The notes under the pieces: model-generated | Told to the model about the DNA's origin: nothing | What the model saw: the letters and a program-made list of their open reading frames with translations, nothing else | Databases searched by the model: none | DNA from: Populus alba | Lineage: Eukaryota > Streptophyta > Magnoliopsida > Malpighiales > Salicaceae | Direction of reading: 5' to 3' | DNA length: 64,000 nucleotides | Assembly: GCF_005239225.2 (NCBI RefSeq) | Contig: NC_133293.1 | Coordinates: 10,074,333 to 10,138,332, forward strand | Part shown: positions 11,244 to 22,534 of the stretch, piece after piece | How positions within the stretch are numbered: the stretch's first letter is position 1 | Layout of the letters: every line of letters begins with the position of its first letter | Made by a program: the position numbers and the translations under genes

Positions 11244-14200
11244 CTTGCAGTTATTTTTTCCTTTTTCATTTTCTTTTTGATGTTTAAAAGGGCCGACAAT
11301 GAATGTTTTGTGACTTGTATCTGATTGCGTAAAACTTGTTCCAAATGCTATTACGGTACTTATTTATGGGGTTATATGTGCTGACGTTCCAGAGTTGCAA
11401 TTTGGAATGTCATGGACTTCTGAAGAACCAGGTCTTCTCAAGTCTCTATTGGCTAGAAAAGCTCTTTGGAACTGGAATCTCTGATTCTCGTAGTGCCATT
11501 GTACTAGATTTTTATCTGCCTATATACCTGAATTTATTTACTTATTTCTTCAAATGACTCGCATGCAATTTCTTTTCATGGTTATGCAAATTGCCAAGAG
11601 CATTGTTATTAAAATGACGCCTGTCTTTTCTAAAAAAATAATAATAATAATTAGCCTTGGTTTGGGGTATTTTGATTTTTTTATGCAGAAGATTATACGG
11701 GTGTGTTTTTTCTATAATTTTTAAACAATAAAATGATTTAATTACTTTTGATTTCATAAAAATTTTCGAAATGGTTAGCAAAACTGACCAATAAAAATTT
11801 GAAACTTATTCTATACTTTTTTTTTATATATTAGAACAATAAAGAAGTTAACTTTAACTTTGTCCTTGCAACGAAGATGCAAGAGAAATTGATCATGAGC
11901 TTATTGAGGTTTTTGGTCTTTTCAAATATATTTTATGGTAAATCTAGGATAAATGGAGGGTAATTCGGTTTTTTTCCCCCTTGAAATATTAATTTTTTAA
12001 TTAATGAAGTTGATGTGTGCTTATCATATTTCAGCGTGGAAGGTGTCGTGTTTTTTTAAGCGGTGTATAGAAAGCTTCTTGGTGATTGAACAAACTTTTT
12101 CTTCTATGTTATTGGAAATGCTGCCATGTTCTCCATTTGGTGTAAGCGTGTTGTCGTCGGTGTAGTGGATTTGTTGCCTAATTAACTTTTTTTCTTGTTT
12201 TTTTTTTTCTCCCTCCTCCCCAATAAATGCACATGTTTGTCCTCTTTTTGTTTGTATTTTAATTTCAGCCATTATTTTTTTTTTTTTTATTTTTTGATCC
12301 TTTGATAGAAGTTTTTTTTTTCATTTCAGTCCTTCAATTCCAATATGGGGTATTTTAATTTTTTTCAGTTATGTCCTTTATTGCTTTGATTTCTAATTTT
12401 TTTTCTTGATTTTATGATTTTTTTTTAATTTTAATTTAGTCCTCAGTTCTAATTTGGCATGTATAATATTTTTCAATTTAGGTCTTCTTCTTTTAATTTC
12501 TAATTTTCTCCTTGGTCTTTTTGTTAAAGTTTTGGTGGTTTTCAATTTTATCCTTCAATCCAAGTTTGTTGTGTTTATTTTTTTTTTTCTAATTTTTCCC
12601 TCATACTTTTGATTTTTTTTAATCATTTTGTTAATTTTTTTTGTTTTCAATTTAACCCTCCAATCAAGAATTGTTCTTCTCTCTTTTAATTTGTTTTGTT
12701 TTTTATTTTATCCTTATTTTTTAATTGTTTTTTTAATTTTAAATCATTTCATAAAATTGATTTGTTTTGTCTTAATTTTATTCTTTAACATTTAATTTAT
12801 TGTGGATTAGACTTCTTGATTTTCTCATATATAGTGTTTTCATGGTAGTGACCCATGTAACAAGTTTTAAATGTTATCTATGACGTAAGCTTAAACTCAA
12901 TTCGGGTCAAGTTCCGAGTCATAAGTCAAATTAGTTGACCAAGTTGATCCTGAGTCAAGTTATTTAACGGTGTCAACACATTAAAAAAGAAAACATATAA
13001 AAAAAATATTATTTTTAAAAGAAACATTTAAAAAAAAAATGGATCAAAAAGAGTTTTGAATAGGTTTTCTTTTTAGCTTATTGGGTAGTTGGTCAACCTC
13101 ATTTTTTGACCAGATCATACTAAGTCAACTCTCCTTTTTTTTTTTTGTTGGAACTCGACTCAGCTGAGCACCAGAATATGAGTCAAAATGCTGGTTCGAG
13201 ATTGCTATTTTTATTTTAGATTTTTTTTGTGATATTGAATTTTTTTTTAATTTTATTCTTTAATATTTAATTTGTTGAGAAGTTGGAACTTTATTATTTT
13301 ATAGATGATGTTTTAGTTCTAATAATCCATTTCATAGATTTTAAAAGTTATTTATATATGATTTTCAAACTAGCATGTGAGTCAACCTACAGCAAATCTC
13401 AAATTTCAAATTAAATTGATTGACGTGGATTTTAACTCGGGTTAAATAAATTGATCTTATTAATATTTTTCATGGTAGTTTATCGGGACTATCATCCAAA
13501 TTCTTTAAAAAGAAATCTTAAATACCTAATATATTTATATATAAAATATATATAGCACGGATAGCGGGAACCCGTGAAGTACCTTTTCCAAAACGTAAAA
13601 TTATAATGGTTATTAAAACATTATTTGCGGACGTTGTAATTACCAATCAATTTTTCTTTTTTCTTAAACTGGTTTGGTCATAGGCTTTTTTTTTTGTTTG
13701 TTTTTTGGACTTTGAGCTTTTTTTTCTCTTACCCCAAAAAAAATGAATCAACAATGATTTGGAAGACATGCCGTATCATTCCAAAAAATTAAAACTTATC
13801 ACAAAATCATTTAATTGTTTTTTGGTTCTGCCAATTGTACATCATCAAAGCAATTTAGAGGATTAGTAAAAATTGGACTTAGACAAATAATGTTCCTGAA
13901 ATAGATGTTATAGAGCCCCAACATGAATGCTTTTCCTGTGTTTTTAAATCCGTCTGATAGTTAATTTAGTTTCAGGTTATCAGATTTTAAGTTATCAGTT
14001 AATTTTAATTTTTTTTATAAATTAAAATAGTATTATTTTAATTTAAAAAATAAGTTAATATTTTACAATAAAATCAACAGGTGAACCCATTAAATTAACT
14101 AATTTTTATTTATATTTTTTTATAAACCCGGCACGGTTATATGTATCAACAAGATTCCGGGTTACTTGGAAGCGAAATTGAGTGTCGTAGCAGTCTCTTG

Positions 14201-14420
14201 ATCACAAAATTTGCATGGTGCAACAATAAATGTCATGACGCTTGAATGATTAGAAGAGTTGTAGTCTATCCATTCACTGAAACACAGTGAGAACTTCTAA
14301 CCAATGAGCTTCTCGGACTTCCTTATAGTTAGCATCCCATGCGCACACGTAAGCTCGACTAAATTTTCTTGTATTTGTATTCCCAGTGACCTCCATTTTT
14401 GAAAACAAGGTTAAAGTGCC
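11244..14420. other. Long intergenic region, T-rich repeat debris
   Basis: After the proteasome 3' UTR the sequence from about 12280 to 13560 is strongly T-rich with recurring phrases of the type TTTAATTTTAATTTAGTCCTC and direct-repeat phrases such as CATGGTAGT. It also has the GGGTCAAGTTCCGAGTCA motif seen in several Salicaceae-type repeats. This looks like an old non-autonomous transposon or LTR fragment, but no clean ends or coding domains could be found. The last 400 bases form the glycosyltransferase promoter. Confidence 0.4.
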
Positions 14421-14430
14421 TATATAAACA
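14421..14430 (+). promoter_or_regulatory. TATA box of UGT gene
   Basis: TATATAAACA about 50 bases upstream of the ATG at 14478. Confidence 0.55.
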
Positions 14431-14477
14431 ACTTCTTGATCACAAGACCAGACTGAATAAAGAGTGAAATATACACC

Positions 14478-16003
14478 ATGGAACACACCTCCATTTCCAC
14501 TAGTCCTCATCAAGCCAGCGCCCATGTTCTACTGTTGCCATTACCTCTTCAAGGACACGTTGCACCATTTATGAAACTAGGACACCAGCTTGTTAGACAT
14601 GGAAGCAAGGTCACATTCTTAACTACAGAGTCCATACGTTCGCAAATAGAGAAGGTTGACGAGGAGGAGGAACATATGAGGATTATTTCTGTTCCTGATG
14701 GATTAGCACTAGAAGATGACCACAAAGATGATAATCGACTAGTCCAGAGCTTCTTACACGTCATTCCTGGTCACCTGGAGAACTTGATTAGGAAGAGCAA
14801 TGAAGATGAGCTAATTGGCATTGGCCAGATTACTTGTCTCATAGTTGACGTGGTTCTAAGTCGGGATCCTATAGAGATTGCAGAGAAGATGGGGCTAAAA
14901 CATGCCATCTTTTTCCCTTCAGCACCAGGAGTACTGGCACTGATACTTCACATTCCAAAGCTTATTGAGGCTGGCATTATAGATGCTGATGATGGTAAGT
15001 CTATGAACCACAAATGATGTAAATGACTTGTTGGGACTTGGATGGAGAACAAGTAATTAAAGAAGGGTTAGAGCTAGAATATTTCATATAACAATTCTAA
15101 TTGAAAAACTAAAAATTTGCAGGTACTGTGGAGAAGAATGAGAATATACAGCTTTCACCAAATTTACCAGCCATGGATAGTGCTGATCTTATTTGGAAGA
15201 GACCAGGAAACAAGTCCAACTTCAACCAAAAGGATGTGTTTCAGTACCTTCTTCTTGTTAATCAAATTCTGAAGGTTCCCAACTGGGTTCTATGTAACTG
15301 GTTCGACGAGCTTGACCCTTCAGCAAATGCCTTGCTTCCGAACATAATCTCTGTTGGTCCATTGCCTGCCCATGATGGGAAATCTACTGGAAACTTTCGG
15401 TCAGGGGACCTGACTTGCTTACCTTGGCTTGACGGACAGTCTCCCGGATCGGTCATTTATGTCGCCTTTGGTAGCACATCAAAGTTCAGTCAACAGCAAT
15501 TTCATGAGCTAGCATTTGGCCTTGAACTCATCGGAAAACCATTTCTATGGGCTGTTCGTTCAGACTTCATCGATGGGATTTCTATTGAATATCCCGATGG
15601 TTTCCAAGATAGAGTAAAAAATCTTGGAAAGATAGTCAACTGGGCACCGCAAGAAAAGGTGTTGGCTCACCCTTCCATTGCCTGTTACATGACTCATTGT
15701 GGTTGGAACTCAACTATGGAGAGCATAAACATGGGGATTCCGATGCTATGTTGGCCGTACTTTGGAGATCAGTTTTGGAACAAGAGTTGTGTATGTTATG
15801 GTTGGAAGGTTGGCTTGGAAATAAACCCTGACGAGGATAGGATGGTCACGAGGCATGAAATCAAGAGGAAGGTGGACGAATTGCTGTCTGATGAAGGAAT
15901 CAAAGCAAATGCTCTCAAGTTGAAGGAACTGGCTCACAACAATGCCTATGAAGGGGGATCTTCAAAAAATTTCAGAGACTTTGTTGCACAATTGATGCTT
16001 TAA
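14478..16003 (+). CDS. UDP-glycosyltransferase, UGT83A-like
   Basis: Family 1 UDP-sugar-dependent glycosyltransferase, cytosolic, moving a sugar (usually glucose) onto small lipophilic acceptors. Two exons, 14478-14994 and 15123-16003, with a 128-base GT-AG intron in phase 1; predicted 465 residues, normal for the family. The N-terminal acceptor domain has PLPLQGHVAPF with the catalytic His at residue 27 and the partner Asp in LIVDVVL (residue 124). The PSPG donor-binding box spans residues 346-389, beginning WAPQEKVLAHPS, containing HCGWNS and ending FGDQ. The final Gln is typical of UDP-glucose users. The segment ADLIWKRPGN and overall similarity suggest group UGT83A1, whose acceptors are poorly known. 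Frame and splice sites are intact. The acceptor substrate cannot be read from sequence. Confidence 0.93.
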
Positions 16004-16913
16004 TGGAGAATATCTTTCACTATTGTATTGGGCTTGTTAATCTTTGAATTTGATAAATAAAACAACGCTGCTATTATTATGGAAAAAAGCGATGGAAAAT
16101 TTCGTTGGCCATTTTAGAAGGAAAAGGAATTAAAACCCGACAGTTCTCTCCTCTCCCCGCTTATTTTGCTTCCAGGCCAAAATCGATATCTCTCTCTCTC
16201 TCCAAATCCAAGGGTTTTGCAGAGACTCACCGGAATTCTCTATCGGAGCTTCAAAGATGGAATCTTCCCCTCTTTATGACGGATAAAAACCTTATCCCTA
16301 ACCTAATTTTCCATGAGTGAACTAATTATTCTTTTCACTACCATTATGAAGTGCACGTCATGTAGAGCAAACTCTAATTTTTTTTTTTTTTTAATCCTCA
16401 AAAATTGAGAACTTATAAACTTCTATATATGAGCATATATATATATATTGATTGAAAAATGTATAATTCACACAAAATCTTCATTTTCTTTCATTAAAAA
16501 TAAAATATTAACAAATTTAATAAGCAAAATGAAAACTTCTAGTTTTTTTTTTTAAAAAAAGTTATTTTAATTTTTATTAAATTATTTGTTTTTTATATAT
16601 TCTGTTCAGTCTTGTTAAATTTTTGAAAAAATAAAATTGATGGTGTGACGGGCATTTTCATCCACAAACTAGGAAAAAAGTTATATAAAAGAAAATATGA
16701 ATGCACGTAGCAATTTTTTTAAAATAATATGTGAGAGAATACACCTGGTATATTAACCTAATTTAATATTTGGGATTAAAATAAATGAAAACTATATTTA
16801 GAGACCAAAATTGTTCGAAAGTAACAACCATCTTCTTCTCTTTTCAATCAACGATTAGGTATATTTTTTTCTTATTATCTTTCTTTAATCATAATGTTTT
16901 TACAGGAAATTAC
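16004..16913. other. Intergenic; possible 5'-UTR-like fragment
   Basis: Contains the UGT 3' end, then at about 16120-16280 a CT-rich stretch ending in an ATG that resembles a gene leader (CTCTCTCTCTCTCC run), with a short open frame. No recognisable protein follows. From 16380 on it is AT-rich. Confidence 0.35.
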
Positions 16914-17189
16914 CTATGGCACTTGGAGGATGTCCATTGGCCATTGCACCCCCAATGACATTGATCTTTTGCGGATCAAGCTCCAGCTTCTTATGGCAAT
17001 TTACAGACTGGGAAGCAAATGCCTGGACGAGGAACAACAAAATTTATTTAGACCCCAAAGCAGTGTTTGATTCTGAGAATAACTGTAAAGTATTCATTTT
17101 CCTGTTACCTGATTCATCTCAAAAAGATCAATATCTTCAAGTTCTAGACCAGCAGCCGTCACTGCAACTGGGATTGCAGGCAAACGTCC
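16914..17189 (-). pseudogene. Fragment of peroxisomal 3-ketoacyl-CoA thiolase gene (KAT/PED1 type)
   Basis: Two adjacent exon remnants on the minus strand. The first (about 17189 down to 17109) reads AIPVAVTAAGLELEDIDLFE and is followed by a GT donor. The second (17022-16914), bounded by AG and GT, reads QSVNCHKKLELDPQKIN and then GGAMANGHPPSAIG. In intact thiolases this is the NEAFAS loop and the GGAMAxGHPLGxTG loop with an active-site His. Here NEAFA has become NQAFA, and the GHPLG loop is altered to GHPPS. No upstream or downstream thiolase exons were recognised within 600 bases on either side. It is a dislocated gene piece, probably carried by duplication or a transposon, and not functional. 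The plus-strand open frame at 16916-17200 is its shadow. Confidence 0.75.
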
Positions 17190-18511
17190 TGCATGGATAA
17201 AATAATTATAAATGGAAAAATGAGGAGACTCCATTGATTACTCTCATCGTTAATTCTCAAGCGTGAAAAATGAAAAAAATAGAAGGCAAGTAACATCTAA
17301 ACATTGTTTTCTCAAGCAAAATAAATGCATATAATTTGCAGAGGGCCATCTTCCCAAACTACATCACAAATGTGATGCAGCAGGGGAATCGCTGGAGCAA
17401 AAAACCATTTGCCCTGAATGAGGTTGTAGACCTTGAGCTCAAAAGCTCAATACACCTTATTTCGGTGATAAAATCTCCGAGCTAAAACAAATTGATCGAA
17501 TAATACATATGATCACATGCCAAGAGGTGGACAGCATTTTCTCTATAAAAATGATTATTATTGGAAAATTCATCCAACAACCACATTCTCTGGTCAACAT
17601 GATGATGATAGAGCAACCTCCCCCTCTCATGTGAAGAAATGCAATCAGGTAGCTAACCCAATATAATTTATGGATATACAATATAATGCAATTAGGTAAA
17701 ATAATTCACCCTCCCTAATCACACTTTAAGAATAAGCAAAGCATATAAATAAATTAAATTATACAATATTATAAAGTTGTTTTAATTTATTATCAAATCA
17801 CCAACAAAGATGTGTGTGGACAAAAATAATTATTGTACTACCATTAAATTTAATTCTCAATATAAATTAAAAGTAAAAAAATTAATATCTAATTGTTCTT
17901 TTAAATATATAAATTTGATAATAATATAGATTGAGAGTAAAATATATTTTTTAATATTTTATTATGTCTTCTTTACAATCAACCAAACATACTACAAATC
18001 ATTTTATCCTGTCTATCAATATCAAATAAAATTTTATTTTCATTTTTTATTTTATCTTGTATTTTCTATCTCAATTATCTTTTTTCTTTTTTTTGTCCCG
18101 ATAAACTAATCAAACGCACTCCCGGGTATTTGATTTTTTGGCTTGGATTTTAGTCCTGCATGTGGCGCTCTTTTGCTGTCCTTGTGTTAGAAAACATATG
18201 ATGAATCAAGAGTGAAGAAGTCCAGCTCAAATTGTATGATTTAGGATCCCCCTTGACTCGCTGCATGAAATTTGATCAATTGTATTTGCAGAAAGTTTAC
18301 TTCTACATTATATAATTTTGAAAATTTCAAAGAGAAATGGTGAGATTCATGAGACGTTGCTGTAGGTCTCAAAGAATGCTTTACCTCTTGCCAAAAAGGA
18401 AAGAAAAAAAAATAGTAATAATAACAACGGTTGCCATCTCAAAATTCAAAATTTCCTGTGAACATCCAATTTCCACTGACATACTTTTTACAGCAACAGT
18501 TCAAATGCCAA
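17190..18511. other. Intergenic AT-rich DNA
   Basis: Spacer between the thiolase fragment and the first LTPG gene. A less AT-rich island at about 17340-17460 has intermediate base composition but no recognised domain. The stretch 18090-18511 likely includes the 3' UTR of the minus-strand LTPG gene. Confidence 0.35.
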
Positions 18512-19749
18512 TCAAGTGGTAAGCATACGATGATTGCAACAATACAGATTGAAGATTACAATGGAAGTTAGGACTCCAGGTAGAAACCAGCCGTTGCTGT
18601 TGTGTATCTCTGCTGATGAATGCGATGCTGGTGCTAGAGGTGAAACTGGGCTTGCGGGTGATCCGTCAACAGATTCTGGCGGCAAACTTGGTGCTAATTG
18701 ATGAAGATCATCAGGACCTACAAAATTGCGACAGAAACTTCTTTTATCTTTTTGCATATTTCTAACAAAAATTAGAATTGAGATGTTTTTTTTTTTAACA
18801 CAAATAACCCATTGATTCTATAAAATGTCAATGAAGAAGAAATGATTAAGCTTGATTACCAGGCATTGAAGCTGTCGAGCCTCGGAGAGGGGGCAGTGCT
18901 GGTGACCCTGAAACACAAAGAATGCAAATAACTAACTGCTAGTGAATTATAGTTGTATTTATTTATAATAGTGGGTAATGAAAACTTGCTGTCAATTTAT
19001 ATCATGAAATCACATACTAAAAATCAAGAATTCAATCCAGCCTCAATGATCAGCACCAAAAGTACTTGCTATGCAGTTTAATTAATCCCTTAAATTTATT
19101 CACTTTGCAGTTTGTAGTAAAGAGTAATTAAAGCATATGCAACTTATGTATCAAAAGAATTTAATTTCCCTGGACTTGACCTCAGCATATTATTTTCCTC
19201 CATCCACAGAAATGCTAACTTGCGCCTAATCCGTTAACAGAAATATATATCTACATGACTGTGTATCTAATTAAGTCTTAAATTTTCCCAAATTATTCAC
19301 AAAACAACAAACAAATGTAAGAAGAAAAAAAAGAAGAGAAAGATCTAATAGTAGTAACGGATAAATTAACTGAAAGATTCGGATTAATTATCTGAACCTG
19401 AGCAGAGCGAGTCCAAAGATACAGGACTTGATAGAGAGCAAGCAGAAGGCAAAGCAATCACTCTGGATTCATCCAATGGGAATCCGAAGATTAGAGGCTG
19501 CTTGATTAGGTAACAGAAGCAGTTACCGTCACTGGAATCGAATGCCTTGGAGAAGGCATCGCAGCACCGAGAAGTCGCCGTGTCTGTGACTCTGTTTGGC
19601 GGTGCCGAGACGTAGCCGAGGCACGGAGAGAAGGCCACCAGTTCATCGCTGCAGCCAGGTGGTGACGCTGGCGATGGTACAGCAGCGGTGAGGAGGAGGA
19701 GCATGGAGATTAAAACGGCTGGGAAAATGATGATCGTCATGTAAGTCAC
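18512..19749 (-). CDS. GPI-anchored non-specific lipid transfer protein (LTPG), copy 1
   Basis: Three minus-strand exons: 19749-19398, 18907-18860 (48 bases) and 18717-18512, all phase-1 GT-AG junctions, 201 residues. LTPG proteins sit on the outer plasma membrane/cell wall side and help export or deposit cuticular or suberin lipids. Residues 1 to about 27 are a signal peptide. The eight-cysteine fold has Cys at 33, 43, 62, 63, 77, 79, 104 and 116 (C-x9-C-x18-CC-x13-C-x1-C-x24-C-x11-C). A Ser/Pro/Ala-rich linker (PASPVSPLAPAS) leads to a C-terminal hydrophobic stretch (FLPGVLTSIVIFNLY) compatible with GPI attachment. The Cys-rich domain is in exon 1, the linker and tail in the small downstream exons, as in all five cluster members. 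A TATAAAG lies about 55 bases upstream. The GPI tail ends with extra polar residues, so anchoring is likely but not certain. Confidence 0.85.
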
Positions 19750-19800
19750 GTTTTAGAGAGTGTGAGTTTTTGTTCGTTACTAATCAGTTATGGGCGTTTC

Positions 19801-19810
19801 CTTTATAAAG
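19801..19810 (-). promoter_or_regulatory. TATA box of LTPG copy 1
   Basis: CTTTATAAAG, palindromic, about 55 bases upstream of the minus-strand ATG at 19749. Confidence 0.5.
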
Positions 19811-20014
19811 GAAGTGAGTTTGAATGGCGGGAATGGGGATTTTCGTTTTTTCTTTCCCAAGAGTTTACGGAAATGCCCTTGTAATCAGTGTACTTTTTTC
19901 TGAACGACAGCGTTTTTTTTTTTTCTAGTGGAGGGACCATCAATTTCTCTGTATTTGTATTTAAAAAAAAAAAAACCCTGAATCCTTAGCAGTTCACTGA
20001 GTGGTCTATATTTT

Positions 20015-20086
20015 GAGGAAGAGGAGAGGCCTGATGCACAGTTTGTGGTGTTAGCATCTGATGGTTTATGGGGTTTACATGAACAG
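20015..20086 (+). pseudogene. Short fragment of a PP2C protein phosphatase gene
   Basis: An open stretch of 24 codons reads EEERPDAQFVVLASDGLWG followed by LHEQ. The LASDGLW motif is the PP2C metal-binding signature (Asp coordinates Mn/Mg) and the preceding acidic residues and F-V-V-L strand fit the family. Nothing else of the roughly 280-residue catalytic domain is visible nearby, and the typical D-V after DGLW is replaced by G-L. A detached exon fragment between two LTPG genes, not functional. Confidence 0.55.
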
Positions 20087-20880
20087 GTTCAGTTTCACCT
20101 TTCCCCCCTTTAATTTAATAAATAAAAGGTTGAAATAATAATAATAATAATAAAAGTCAATTAGTTTTTTTAACTTTTATTTTTTATGGGTATACTAGTA
20201 TAGGTATATTTTAGTGAACGCTAATTGAAATGGACGGGTGTCAACACATGAAGAAAGTTGTTGAATGATGGGTGGAGTTTTATTTTAAACTAGTTTTCTT
20301 TTCTTTCTTTTTTTATTAAAATAACTTTGTTTTGATAAAAAAAAATAGATTCATCTGCTAATCTACATGTTGACATAATAAACACGTAACCCGAGTTTTA
20401 GATCGGTTATTATAATTAACAATGGGCTGCAGTTGCTATAGAAGAAGAATGCTTGTTCATCGACTAAACAGTTCCTGAACTCTCAAGGGAGCTTTTTGTT
20501 CTTCTTTAATCTGCCAGGCGAGCCTATCTCAAAATCTAGCGTCTGCTTTCTTTGTGTGCAGAGGTTTAACAATATGTAGAGAAAGAAACGAAGAGACAGA
20601 ATTTTCACCAGCCTTTTGTGCAACACCAAGCAATGCGTTCGAATTCAATGAGGGAGATCGCAGCAGTGTAATGTAATTGGATTACCAGTCATCGATTTCA
20701 AGGGTTAAAAGGATCTGAAGGAAACCATGGAGAGACTGGTATGATTAAAACAATTCTCAGAAAAATCCAACGTTGCTGTCAAGATTTTCTAACCAAAAAT
20801 CTTAGAGAGCGTAAAGCGATGGCGTGCATGTTTTGAACTTTACATGCTTGTTTATTCTGTTTAAGGCTGAGAAGAGAAGA
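20087..20880. other. Intergenic, 3' flank of LTPG copy 2
   Basis: AT-rich spacer after the PP2C fragment. The segment 20400-20880 is less AT-rich and probably carries the 3' UTR of the minus-strand LTPG at 20881. No separate gene seen. Confidence 0.4.
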
Positions 20881-21607
20881 TTAAGCTAATAACATACAAC
20901 CATAAGAAGCGAAGGACGATGCTAAGAGTTTGAGCAAAATCGTATCAGTTTTTCCCCTCCCATTTGATGTTCCGGTCTCCCTTGACAGAATCAATTTAGG
21001 AAAAACATGTTCTGTTGATGAAAGTGGATGTTTTGCCACTACTGTAGAGTTGTCTTCTCTAGTTGAGTTCAACTGAACCTGCATCTCACTTGGAGGTGGA
21101 GAGACAAGCACATCAGGGATATTTGGTGGAAACAGTATTGGCTTCGGAGCTGGAACTGCACATGGAGGGGGGAAAGGAAAGGAAAGAATAAGATACATGG
21201 AAGATATATTCAAGAAGAGGAAGTAATTAACCTATTTGTGACCTAATTTAGAAAGGAAAGGATTGAGGTCTCGCATTACCTTGGCAGAGAGTCAAAGGAG
21301 GCACAGATATGAAGCAATTTGGCAAAGGCAATATAATTGAGGTGCTCAAGGGAGGAAGGTATGAGGCTGCCAGCAAGCACAGGCAATTGTATCCAATAAG
21401 TGTAACTTTGTTAAGCACTTCGCAGCAGGTGCTATTAATGGACAAGGAGCTACTAGTTTGATTGAAACACAACCCCAAATCAATACCCTGAATAGAGCAA
21501 CCTTGGATTTGACATTTGACAGCAGGAGTTAAAACGACAAGCACAAAAGCCAAGCCCCAAATAAACCAGAAGGGAACCAGTTCTTGAGAGCTCATGGCTG
21601 AAAACAA
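20881..21607 (-). CDS. LTPG-type lipid transfer protein, copy 2
   Basis: Two minus-strand exons, 21607-21280 and 21155-20881, joined in phase 1, 200 residues. Signal peptide at the N-terminus (core FWFIWGLAFVLVVLTPAV). Eight-cysteine motif at 37, 47, 61, 62, 75, 77, 98 and 108 (C-x9-C-x13-CC-x12-C-x1-C-x20-C-x9-C), with an additional Cys at 32 close to the expected cleavage point. The linker is Pro-rich (PAPKPILFPPNIP) and the C-terminal end has a weak hydrophobic segment (LLKLLASSFASYGCMLLA) suitable for a GPI signal. It is the most divergent member of the five and has only one intron. A second in-frame ATG at 21595 is an alternative start. Function as lipid carrier at the cell surface is inferred from the family. 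Confidence 0.78.
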
Positions 21608-22534
21608 ATGACAGGATCTTTGGTGTCCATAAAACTAGCACTGCTACTGCAGGAGTAGTTTGCAAGCTGTAAACTGTGCGCATCATTCCATTCTGCCCTC
21701 CCAACCTTCTCATTTCCTTAACATGATCATCTTACACAGTGAATGAGTTCTGGTAATCTTAAACAGTTATGTTTCTCGTGATGAAAAACAGAACGCAACA
21801 AGTGTGAGCTCAGTTGCCAACCATAAATGTTTTCACAAAGCACGCAACAGCAAACAATACTCAGCAGCTCCTGTTTCTGTGAAAGATGCTATTACAGTGT
21901 CACCCTCTCGTTTTCCCATGCTTAATTGAGCCGCTAAAGAGTAATTACTTGCTCCAAAACTAGCTAAATGGGTAATCCTGGCTGTACATCTGAAAGCATG
22001 CCCGTAACAAGGTATCGGTTTGTGAATTAGGACCAGTCACACAGATTGTCAGGGGTCATGGAAATGTGAAGGTACCCATCAGTAGATTTTACTTAACCAA
22101 CCGAAAGGCTAAATCTTTATGACTTGGGCATGGATAAAGCATGACTGTGGGATGAATAGAAAGGCTTGAATTTTGATTTATTTTTTCCCATCTGGTTTGG
22201 AATTCGAGTCTGTAGTCTTTGTGCAATTGGTAATCGTTTATGATGTAATTTAGCAGGACAAGAAAAATCAGCTGGCCATGAGATTTTCTTCGATATTAAT
22301 ATATCCTATTAGTCTGTTTAAATTCACTTTGAAGTGCAAAATCATAAGCGTTGGCGGGCGAAATCATGACCAACTATTTATCACCAACCTTCCAAAAGAA
22401 ACCAAAATACTCAAATAATAACAAATTATTTAATAAATAATCACCCAAAATGATTTTTAATCAAACAAACAAGCTTCAAAACAATAGCTCACACTCGGAA
22501 AAGAATATCTCTCAACAAATGTAAAAGACCACAT
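21608..22534. other. Intergenic between LTPG copies 2 and 3
   Basis: Holds the leader of LTPG copy 2 and the 3' flank of copy 3. A minus-strand open frame at 21480-21713 overlaps the LTPG copy 2 start in another frame and has no family features. No other gene seen. Confidence 0.4.

Noticed and set aside
16916..17200. 94-codon plus-strand frame
   Set aside because: Opposite strand is a clear thiolase exon pair; this frame has no family features.
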